64,000 nucleotides of DNA from Paracoccus sp. S1E-3. Lineage in GTDB: Bacteria > Pseudomonadota > Alphaproteobacteria > Rhodobacterales > Rhodobacteraceae. The stretch covers positions 1-64,000 of the forward strand of contig NZ_JACEMU010000015.1 of assembly GCF_013868135.1 (NCBI RefSeq), read 5' to 3'. Position numbers and translations under genes: made by a program. Positions 17,561 through 24,613 of this stretch are shown piece by piece (within the stretch, counting starts at the first letter, position 1; each line of letters starts with the position of its first letter). The notes under the pieces are model-generated. The model did no database searches. It was not told where the DNA came from and was given only the letters and a program-made list of their open reading frames with translations.

Positions 17561-18223
17561 GTGACCCGGATGCCTGCCGAACTGTTAGCTGCGGCCTTGC
17601 GTGGCCTGCATCTGCCGCCCGGCGCCGGGCTGGCCGTGGTGCCGCTGGCCGCCACGGAGCAGATCACGCTGCCCGCCCGCATCCGCGCCAGCGCGCCCCG
17701 GCGACGGGCGAGCTTCACCGCAGGTCGCCTCGCCGCACGGACGGCGCTGCGCCGGGCCGGGCTGGCCGAAGCAGAGGCGCCCGGCATGGACGCGGACGGC
17801 CTGCCGGTCTGGCCCGCCGGCTGGCGGGGAAGCATCAGCCATGGCGGCAGCCTCGCCGCAGCCATTGCCGCACCTGCCGGGACGGCGCGGCTGATCGGGC
17901 TGGATATCGAGCGGCTGGTGACCCCGGAGACCGCACGTCGGCTGGCCCCCGATGTCATGCCCGAACTGCCGCCCGGCCGGTCCGGCCTGTCCCTGCATCA
18001 CGAGGTCACACGGGTTTTCTCGGCGAAGGAGGCGCTTTTCAAGGCGCTTTATCCCGCCACCCGGCAGTTTCGCGCCTTTTCCGCCGCCCATGCCGACTGG
18101 TTGCCGGAGGGGATGGCCCTGACACTGGCCGAGGATTGGGGGCCGGACTGGGCCGCCGGCGCCCGGTTCGAGGCAATCCAGAGGGTTGCCGCCGATCACG
18201 TTGCGACGATCCTCTGGCGCTGA
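17561..18223 (+). CDS. 4'-phosphopantetheinyl transferase (Sfp/EntD type)
   Basis: 220 aa from a GTG at 17561, chosen because AGGAG lies 5 bp upstream; an ATG at 17570 is the alternative. The enzyme transfers phosphopantetheine from CoA to carrier-protein serines. Signatures are SISHGGSLAAAIA (residues about 88-100), LIGLDIERL with the Mg-binding acids, and VFSAKEALFKALYP. The N-terminal half is Ala/Arg-rich, as in EntD-like enzymes. No carrier protein or NRPS/PKS gene is visible in this window. Transcription ends at a 12-bp hairpin. Confidence 0.9.
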   Translation: MTRMPAELLAAALRGLHLPPGAGLAVVPLAATEQITLPARIRASAPRRRASFTAGRLAARTALRRAGLAEAEAPGMDADGLPVWPAGWRGSISHGGSLAAAIAAPAGTARLIGLDIERLVTPETARRLAPDVMPELPPGRSGLSLHHEVTRVFSAKEALFKALYPATRQFRAFSAAHADWLPEGMALTLAEDWGPDWAAGARFEAIQRVAADHVATILWR

Positions 18224-18239
18224 TCCTCCGACCTGCCAG

Positions 18240-18275
18240 ACGACGGCGCCGGCTGTATCCTGTCGGCGCCGTCGT
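18240..18275 (+). terminator. Strong terminator hairpin after the PPTase gene
   Basis: ACGACGGCGCCG (18240-18251) and CGGCGCCGTCGT (18264-18275) form a perfect 12-bp stem, followed by a pyrimidine-rich CTTCT. The T run is weak. Confidence 0.7.
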
Positions 18276-18393
18276 CTTCTGCGATACACAAGGTCACGCC
18301 GCTGGCGGTCGAGGGCGAGGTGACCGAGATCGCCGCGCGGTCGAAACCTCGTTCGGGCCGATGGTCCCGCTCGACCGGGGGAGGGGGGCAGCT

Positions 18394-18603
18394 TCCTGCT
18401 GGGCCAATATGCTACCCGTGGCGATGGCGGCGGGCATCGGCGTGGCAGTTGCCCTGGCCCGGATCATCTGGGCGGTCTGCGCGCACAGCCAAGGCATCTA
18501 TTTCTTCATGGCAACGCTGGCCTTTGGGCAGACGGCCCATTCCTGTGCCTTTGAACCGCTTGGGCGCGATGACTGGCTGTCGGGACTGGAGTGCAGCCTG
18601 AGC
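18394..18603 (+). pseudogene. Fragment of a LivM-like branched-chain amino acid permease
   Basis: The frame reads PVAMAAGIGVAVALARIIWA, then SQGIYFFMATLAFGQTAH and GRDDWLSGL. This resembles the RTRGIYFAMVTLAFxQ and GGDDGLSG blocks of LivM-type ABC permeases. Only about 70 residues are recognisable. There is no start or proper end, and the frame runs into the LysR gene. I read it as a relic left by a deletion. Confidence 0.55.
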
Positions 18604-18609
18604 GGCATC

Positions 18610-19962
18610 ATGCATAACGAACAGCGGATGCGCGCCGTGGGTCTGGTGACCTACTTCGTCACCCTCGCCGAGGAATTGCATTTCGGGCGTGGCGCCGAAC
18701 GGCTGGGCATGGCGCAGTCCCCCCTGTCGCGCCAGATCAAGCAGATCGAGGACGAACTGGAAGCGGTGCTGTTCAACCGCGGTCAACGCGCCATCACCGT
18801 GACCCAGACCGGTGAACGACTGCTGGAGCGCGGGCGCAGCATCCTGCAGCAGCTCGACGATGCCAAGCTGGAGGTGCGCCGGATCGGGCAGGGCGCGGCG
18901 GGGCGGCTGAGGATCGGTTTTGTCGGCTGGGCCACCTTCGGGATCGTGCCCAATATCATCAAATCCTTCCGCGCCAATTACCCCGGCGTCGCGCTGAGCC
19001 TGATCCCAATGAACAACGCCCAACTCTATCGCAGCCTGATCCGCCGCGAGATCGACGTGGCTTTCGCCCGCCCCACGCTGGTCGACAAGGAGTTCATGAG
19101 CCGCAAGCTGCGCGAGGAGCCGCTGATCATCGCCGCCCCCGATACGATGGTGACGGGCAGCGCCACGAATTGCGACCTCGGGCAGCTGACCGGCGAGAAC
19201 CTGATCCTCTATCCCGAATTTCCGCGACCGAACTATGCCGATTTCGTGCTGGAGAAATGCAAGCTGCGGGGGCTGGAATTCGAACGGCGCGTCTTCAGTC
19301 AGGACCTGCAGACCGCGCTGAGTCTTGTCGCCATCGGCGAGGGATTCTGCATCGTGCCCGAATCGGTGCGCGGCGCGCAGCGGGCCGGGGTGCGCTTTTT
19401 CGATATTCACGCGCCGCTCGGCATCACCGAACTGTCGGTGAACTATCGCATTGATGAGCAGGGTGTGCTTGTCCATAATTTCGTGAAGATCGCCCAGTCG
19501 GTGGCGCGCAAGCTCATCTGGCTGGCCACGCGGGCGGCAGGGCTGCACCGGCCCGGCGCGCAGGTTTCAAGGCGGATTTCGACAAGGATGTTGACCATGA
19601 CCGAGACACGCGACAGTTCGCTCGCCGTCAAGCGCGGCGCGCTCGGCCGTTGCCCCAATTGCGGCGACGGCCGGATCTTCGACGGCTATCTGAAAGTGGT
19701 GGACGCCTGCCATCACTGCGACGCGCCCTTGGGCCGATACCCGGCGGCGGACGGTCCCGCCTTCTTCACCATGACCTTCGTCATGCTGCTGCTCATCCCC
19801 GCAATCGGCTTTGGCTGGGTGTTGTTCCAGCCCGATCCGGTCACCTTCCTGACCGTGCTGACGGTTGGGATAACGCTGCTGACGCTGGTGCTGCTGCGCA
19901 TCGTGAAGGGTGCCTTCATCGGATATCTGTGGGCCAAGAACGAGATGGACCGCGGATCGTGA
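18610..19962 (+). CDS. LysR family regulator fused in frame to a DUF983 domain
   Basis: 450 aa from the ATG at 18610 (18628 is an alternative). Residues 5-65 are a LysR helix-turn-helix (FVTLAEELHFGRGAERLGMAQ, SPLSRQIKQIE). A periplasmic-binding-like effector domain follows to about residue 305, which is the normal LysR length. Instead of stopping, the frame continues through a linker (ATRAAGLHRPGAQVSRRIS) into a DUF983 protein with two Cys pairs (CPNCGDGRIF, CHHCDAPLGRY) and two membrane helices. A membrane-tethered LysR would be unusual. More simply, the LysR stop may have been lost, with DUF983 also translated from its own start at 19597. Confidence 0.75.
   Translation: MHNEQRMRAVGLVTYFVTLAEELHFGRGAERLGMAQSPLSRQIKQIEDELEAVLFNRGQRAITVTQTGERLLERGRSILQQLDDAKLEVRRIGQGAAGRLRIGFVGWATFGIVPNIIKSFRANYPGVALSLIPMNNAQLYRSLIRREIDVAFARPTLVDKEFMSRKLREEPLIIAAPDTMVTGSATNCDLGQLTGENLILYPEFPRPNYADFVLEKCKLRGLEFERRVFSQDLQTALSLVAIGEGFCIVPESVRGAQRAGVRFFDIHAPLGITELSVNYRIDEQGVLVHNFVKIAQSVARKLIWLATRAAGLHRPGAQVSRRISTRMLTMTETRDSSLAVKRGALGRCPNCGDGRIFDGYLKVVDACHHCDAPLGRYPAADGPAFFTMTFVMLLLIPAIGFGWVLFQPDPVTFLTVLTVGITLLTLVLLRIVKGAFIGYLWAKNEMDRGS
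19597..19962 (+). CDS. DUF983 family membrane protein (internal start)
   Basis: 121 aa from an ATG preceded by AAGGA at 8 bp, as expected of an independent gene. A short zinc-ribbon-like head (CPNCG and CHHC) precedes two transmembrane helices (about residues 60-80 and 85-105). This is the standard DUF983 layout; the function is unknown, but homologs are common in alphaproteobacteria. It shares frame and stop with the LysR reading frame. Confidence 0.6.
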   Translation: MTETRDSSLAVKRGALGRCPNCGDGRIFDGYLKVVDACHHCDAPLGRYPAADGPAFFTMTFVMLLLIPAIGFGWVLFQPDPVTFLTVLTVGITLLTLVLLRIVKGAFIGYLWAKNEMDRGS

Positions 19963-19976
19963 CCGGGCGGCCGCCA

Positions 19977-21251
19977 CTAGATCCGGTACGGTCGCAGCCA
20001 GAGCGGGCCGCTGGGGCGCAGGGTGATCTGCGGGCGGATCTGGCAGGGGTCGGGATCGCGGGCGGTGAAGCGGAAGTGATCATAACTGGCCGCGATGATG
20101 CGCCCCGCAATCAGCCGCGCCAGATGCAGGCCGATACAGCGATGCGGCCCCAGCCCGAAGGGCAGGTAGGCGTGGCGGGGGCGCGCCCCGCTCTGACCGG
20201 GGCCGAAGCGTTCGGGATCGAAGTGTTGGGGGTCGGGCCAGAATGCGGCGTTGCGGTGCAGAAGCCAGGGTGAGATCAGCACCGTGCTGCCGGCGCCGAT
20301 CCGGTAGGGGCCGATCCGGTCATGCGCGATGGCGCGCCGCTCGATGATCCAGATCGAGGGGTAAAGCCGCAGCGCCTCGGCCAGCAGTTTCTGCGGATCG
20401 GTGGTTTCGAGGCCGCGCGCGGGTTCGCGGGCGACCAGCCAGAACATCCAGGCAAGCGCATTGGCGGTGGTTTCGTGCCCGGCCAGCAGCAGGGTGACGG
20501 CGGCGTCGCGCAATTCGGTATCGGTCAGCGCCGCCGCGCCCTCGGCTTCATGCGCGGCGATCAGGCGGGACAGGACATCATCGGGGCGCCGGTCGGATTG
20601 GCGCCGGTCGCGGATCATCTGCATCACCACGGCGTCGATCTGCGCGCGGGCATCCTTGAAGGCGCGCCGGTGAAAGGCGGCCGAGATCACCGCTGCATCG
20701 AAGGGCGCCTGCAGCCGGCGCCAGGTATCTTCCAGTAGCACCGCCAGCGGCGCCTCGATCCGGGCCACGTCGATCTCGGTCGAGAACAACAGCCGCGCGG
20801 CCATGCCGATGACCAGCGACATCATCTCGGCGACGATGTCGATCTGGCCGCCGGTCTGCGCCACCGCATCCCAGCGGGCCAGCACGGGCTGCATCCGGGC
20901 GTCGATCAGCGGCGCCCAGGGCGCGACCGCGCCGGGTTGGAAAACCGGCGCCAGCAGCTGGCGGTGGCGCGCCCAGGCCGTTTCGTTGCCCGACAGCAGA
21001 CTGTCGCCGCAGGCGTCGCGGATCAGCGCGGCGCTGCGGGTGTTCTTGTCGTAATTCGCTGCGTTGCGCGACAGCACCTGCGCGATGTGGTCGGGATCGT
21101 TCAGCAGATGCGCGGTGATATGGGCGAAGCGGAAGCGCACGATATCGCCATGCGCCCGCAGCGCGCCCGCCATCAGCCCCAGCGGATCGTGCCGAAAACC
21201 CGCCAGCGAGCCAGTGATCGGGTGGCCGCGCGGGCCGGGGGCGCGGCTCAT
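19977..21251 (-). CDS. Cytochrome P450
   Basis: 424 aa, full-length soluble bacterial P450. The I-helix oxygen motif is LAGHETTANA, the K-helix ExxR is EALRLYP, and the heme loop is FGLGPHRCIG (365-374) with ligand Cys372. It would hydroxylate a hydrophobic substrate, using electrons from a ferredoxin system not encoded here. The N-terminus (PGPRGHPITGSLAGFRHDPL) resembles CYP enzymes acting on fatty acids or terpenes. Its ATG overlaps the sulfotransferase stop (ATGA), so the two are coupled and probably act on the same product. It belongs to the left arm of the divergent cluster. Confidence 0.95.
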   Translation of the reverse strand: MSRAPGPRGHPITGSLAGFRHDPLGLMAGALRAHGDIVRFRFAHITAHLLNDPDHIAQVLSRNAANYDKNTRSAALIRDACGDSLLSGNETAWARHRQLLAPVFQPGAVAPWAPLIDARMQPVLARWDAVAQTGGQIDIVAEMMSLVIGMAARLLFSTEIDVARIEAPLAVLLEDTWRRLQAPFDAAVISAAFHRRAFKDARAQIDAVVMQMIRDRRQSDRRPDDVLSRLIAAHEAEGAAALTDTELRDAAVTLLLAGHETTANALAWMFWLVAREPARGLETTDPQKLLAEALRLYPSIWIIERRAIAHDRIGPYRIGAGSTVLISPWLLHRNAAFWPDPQHFDPERFGPGQSGARPRHAYLPFGLGPHRCIGLHLARLIAGRIIAASYDHFRFTARDPDPCQIRPQITLRPSGPLWLRPYRI

Positions 21252-22366
21252 GTCGGGTAACCCCAGGTCTCGAAACTGCGCCGCCAGCGGCTGGCGACCA
21301 CGGCGCGGGTGGGCGCGTCCAGTTCGGGGAAGCGGTTCTTTTCATAGCCGCGCAGGCCGTCCAGATAGGCCACAAGATCCGGTCGCATCCGGTCGAACCC
21401 GTCCAGCCCCAGCCGGTCATAGACTGTGGCGATCTGGCCCACCGGATCGGCCTCCAGCGCGTCGAAGCGCAATTCGCAGAAACGGCCTTCCGGGATCAGC
21501 GGCAGATCGTCGAAATAGGCGTCATACATGGTTTCGTGACGGGTCAGGATGCCGTCGTCGATGGCGGCCGGATCGGGGCGTTGCAGATAGGTATACCAGC
21601 CCGCCGTGTCGAAGAAATGCCGCTGCGACTGAAAGACCCGGTAAGGATCGCGGTGAATATGGACAAATCGGGCCTCGGGGAAGATCTCCAGCAGGGTGCG
21701 GATACGCGCAGTGTGGGGCGGCGATTTCAGCAGCAGCGCCCGGTCATCCCGCAGCGACAGTTTCTTGCAGAAGGTCAGCAGGGCGTGTTTCCACGCGGCG
21801 ACCTCGGCCGGATCGGCGCCGCGAAAGCTCAATTGCCGTTCGTAATGATCCTGCCGGGCCGGAAAGCTGATACCCAGATAGAGCGAACACAGGCTCATCA
21901 GCAGGGGCGCGAACTCGTCCTCCTGCGGCGAGGCGAGGCTGAGCGCCATGTTGTCCATCGGCCGCTTCGGCGGCACCAGCCAGGAAAACAGCCGTGCGGC
22001 GACGGTTTCGGTAGTCAGGAAGGTCAGCGGGTTCACCACCCGATAGGTGTTGGCGAATTGGAACTGCGCCCGGTCGCAGGCCAGCAGGTCGTGCAGATGG
22101 GTCGTGCCGCTGCGCCAGTGGCCGAGGATGAACAGCGGCGGCCGGCTGATCTGCGCGGCCTCGATCGCGCTGCCGAAGCGCAGTTTTTCAATGGCGGCGA
22201 AGGCGGAATTGGGCAGGCTGGCGGCGGTGATGAAGGCTGCCCGGTGCAGATAGGCCGGCGAGATGCGGAAGCCGTTCTGCGCCAGCAGCCGCATCCATCG
22301 CCCGAAGGTGATGCCGGTCAGGTAATTGTGCCCGACGCTCCACCGATGCTTGAGTTTTGTGCGCAT
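21248..22366 (-). CDS. PAPS-dependent sulfotransferase family protein
   Basis: 372 aa. The 5'-phosphosulfate loop is LFILGHWRSGTTHLHDLL (residues 78-95), and a 3'-phosphate-binding region is RFVHIHRDPYRVFQSQRHFF. These identify a sulfotransferase of the Sulfotransfer_3 type that moves sulfate from PAPS to an alcohol or amine. The substrate is unknown. It is the first gene of the left arm, divergent from the HMG-CoA-reductase-like gene across only 76 bp, so both arms probably share regulation. Its stop overlaps the P450 start. Confidence 0.88.
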   Translation of the reverse strand: MRTKLKHRWSVGHNYLTGITFGRWMRLLAQNGFRISPAYLHRAAFITAASLPNSAFAAIEKLRFGSAIEAAQISRPPLFILGHWRSGTTHLHDLLACDRAQFQFANTYRVVNPLTFLTTETVAARLFSWLVPPKRPMDNMALSLASPQEDEFAPLLMSLCSLYLGISFPARQDHYERQLSFRGADPAEVAAWKHALLTFCKKLSLRDDRALLLKSPPHTARIRTLLEIFPEARFVHIHRDPYRVFQSQRHFFDTAGWYTYLQRPDPAAIDDGILTRHETMYDAYFDDLPLIPEGRFCELRFDALEADPVGQIATVYDRLGLDGFDRMRPDLVAYLDGLRGYEKNRFPELDAPTRAVVASRWRRSFETWGYPT

Positions 22367-22442
22367 ACCTGATCTTTTCCAACAAAACCCGCCATCTGCG
22401 GGAATGTGGTAGCATCAGTCCGTCGGGTTTCGAAACCGCCAA

Positions 22443-23708
22443 ATGACCATTCCCTCGCATGTCCAGGAGATGCTGCGCCGTGTCCGGGCGCGCTTCCAGA
22501 CCGAACCGCTGGAAGCGCGCATGTTGCCCAGCGACGAGGAGTTCACCACCCTGCGCCCGGTCCGGCAGGCCAGTGCGGCCTCGGTCGGGCGCTATTGGGC
22601 GCGGCTGATCGGTACCGCCACGGCGGCGGATCAGGCGGCGCTGGCGGACCCCGACACCATGACCGCGCCCGAGGTCTATTCCGCCAATATCGAGAATTTC
22701 ATCGGCACCGTGAAACTGCCGGTCGGTATCATCGGCCCGATGCGGGTCAATGGGCTGAACGCCAAGGGCGATTTCCACGTCCCCATGGCCACGACCGAAG
22801 CGGCGCTGGTGGCGTCTTACGCGCGGGGGGCCTATGTCGCCACCAAGGCGGGCGGAATCAGCACAGCGCTGCTTTATGAAGGGGTCATCCGCACGCCCGC
22901 CTTCGTCTTCGGCGGCCTGTTCGATGCCGGGCGCTTCGTCGAATGGGTGGTCTGCCATATCGACGATCTGATCGGCGCGGCCGAGGCGACGACGCGCCAT
23001 GGCAAGCTGACCGCACTGGAACCGATCATCGATAATGATGTGGTCTTTCTGATCTGCCGCTATACGACCGGCGACGCGGCCGGGCAGAACATGGTCACCA
23101 TCGCCACCCATGCGCTGTGTCAGGCGATCCTGGCCGAATGCCCGGTCCCGCTCCGCGCCTGGTATATCGAGGGCAATTTCTCGGGTGACAAGAAGGCCTC
23201 GTTCCTCGGGTTGATCACCGGGCGCGGGCGCAAGATCAGTGCCTCGGTCACGCTGCCTGCGGTGGTGGTCGAAAAGCATCTGGGCACCAGCGTGCAGGCG
23301 ATGCTGGACTATGGCCGGGTCGCCGATCTGGGCGCGCATCTGTCGGGCCAGATCGGCGCGCAGGCGCATTTCGCCAATGGCCTCGCGGCGCTGTATCTGG
23401 CGACCGGGCAGGATGCCGCTTGCGTGGCCGAAAGCGCGGTCGGCATCACCCGGATGGAGGCGCGCGGCCCCGACCTGTTCGTCAGCGTCACCCTGCCCAA
23501 CATCCTCGTTGGTTCGGTCGGCGGGGGCACCGGACTGCCCAGCCAGACCGCCGGGTTGAACATTCTTGGCCTGAAAGGTGCGGGCAAGGCCGCCGCCCTG
23601 GCCGAGGTCGCTGCCGCCACCTGCCTCTGCGGCGAGATCTCCATCGTCGCCGCCATTGCGGCGGGCGAGTTCGCCCGCGCCCATGAAACCCTGGCGCGCC
23701 ACCGATGA
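22443..23708 (+). CDS. HMG-CoA reductase-like protein (class I-type catalytic domain)
   Basis: 421 aa, soluble, without the membrane anchor of eukaryotic enzymes. The blocks ENFIGTVKLPVGIIGP, ATTEAALVASYARGA, GNFSGDKKASF, YLATGQDAA and VGSVGGGTGLPSQ align with class I HMG-CoA reductases. Catalytic residues appear as Glu119, Lys250/251, Asp324 and His414. The NADPH-binding DAMGMNM is altered to GDAAGQNM. The reaction would be HMG-CoA to mevalonate. No other mevalonate-pathway gene is in the window, so it may act on a related acyl-CoA in a specialised pathway. It is the first gene of the right arm and overlaps the next by 4 bp. Confidence 0.88.
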   Translation: MTIPSHVQEMLRRVRARFQTEPLEARMLPSDEEFTTLRPVRQASAASVGRYWARLIGTATAADQAALADPDTMTAPEVYSANIENFIGTVKLPVGIIGPMRVNGLNAKGDFHVPMATTEAALVASYARGAYVATKAGGISTALLYEGVIRTPAFVFGGLFDAGRFVEWVVCHIDDLIGAAEATTRHGKLTALEPIIDNDVVFLICRYTTGDAAGQNMVTIATHALCQAILAECPVPLRAWYIEGNFSGDKKASFLGLITGRGRKISASVTLPAVVVEKHLGTSVQAMLDYGRVADLGAHLSGQIGAQAHFANGLAALYLATGQDAACVAESAVGITRMEARGPDLFVSVTLPNILVGSVGGGTGLPSQTAGLNILGLKGAGKAAALAEVAAATCLCGEISIVAAIAAGEFARAHETLARHR

Positions 23709-24613
23709 GCCTGCGCAACCTGTGGATCTATCAGGCCGAGCGGTTTCCGCTGGCCAGAACGGCGCCGCTGCTGGGGGTGTTCTCGGCGGCCAGCATCTCG
23801 GCCTCGGCCCAACTGGCGGGACGGGGGTTGCCGCATTGGCCGGCCTTTCTGGCTGGTTTCGTGATCGCGATGACGCTGTTCTTCCAGATGCGCGCCTGCG
23901 ACGAATGGAAGGATCTCGATGACGACCGTCACTATCGCCCCGACCGGCCGATCCCGCGCGGGCTGGTCTCGCTCAGGCTGATCCTGACGCTGGGGGGCGC
24001 CAGCATGGCGCTGACGGCGCTGGCGGCGGGGCTGTGGTATCCGCCGGTGCTGTGGCTGCTGGGGCTGGTCTGGATGTGGCTCGCGGCGATGACGCTGGAA
24101 TTCGGCGCGCCGGCATGGCTGAAGGCGCGGCCGGTTCTGTATCTGGTCAGCCATATGGCGATCATGCCGCTGATCGACCTGCTGCTGACCGCGCTGGAAT
24201 GGATGCCCCATGGCCGCGCGCCCGCCGGGCTGTGGCTGTTTCTGGGGCTGTCCTTCGTCAATGGCTGCGTGCTCGAGATCGGGCGCAAGCTGTGGGCGAC
24301 CGATCATGAAATCGCCGGCGTCGACAGCTATTCCCGGTTGTGGGGGCCGGGATCTGCGTCGCGGGTCTGGACACTCGCGGTCGGGCTGTCGGCGCTGCTG
24401 CTGGTTGGTGTCGGCGCCTGCACCGGTGCGCTGTGGCTGAGTGGCATGGTCGCCCTGCTGGGCTTTGCCGCCTGCGCCGGCGCGGCGCGGCGCTATGCGG
24501 CCGCCCCCACGCCCGAGGCGCAGAAACTGGTTGATACGCTGTCCGGCCTGTGGGTCTTTCTGTGCTATGCCACCGCGGGTTTCGCGCCCTTCCTCGTCCG
24601 GGCGCTGACATGA
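23705..24613 (+). CDS. UbiA-family prenyltransferase
   Basis: 302 aa with about eight to nine hydrophobic helices. The Asp-rich motif near residue 60 reads ACDEWKDLDDD and then RYRPDRPIPRGLVS-like sequence (actual DRHYRPDRPIPRGLVSL). This is a UbiA-type Mg-prenyl diphosphate site, with DEWKD replacing the usual NDxxD. The second acidic motif is near KLWATDHEIAGVDSYS. It would transfer a prenyl chain onto an acceptor in the inner membrane. It starts inside the previous gene (ATGA) and ends overlapping the next (ATGA), so it belongs tightly to the operon. Confidence 0.87.
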   Translation: MSLRNLWIYQAERFPLARTAPLLGVFSAASISASAQLAGRGLPHWPAFLAGFVIAMTLFFQMRACDEWKDLDDDRHYRPDRPIPRGLVSLRLILTLGGASMALTALAAGLWYPPVLWLLGLVWMWLAAMTLEFGAPAWLKARPVLYLVSHMAIMPLIDLLLTALEWMPHGRAPAGLWLFLGLSFVNGCVLEIGRKLWATDHEIAGVDSYSRLWGPGSASRVWTLAVGLSALLLVGVGACTGALWLSGMVALLGFAACAGAARRYAAAPTPEAQKLVDTLSGLWVFLCYATAGFAPFLVRALT

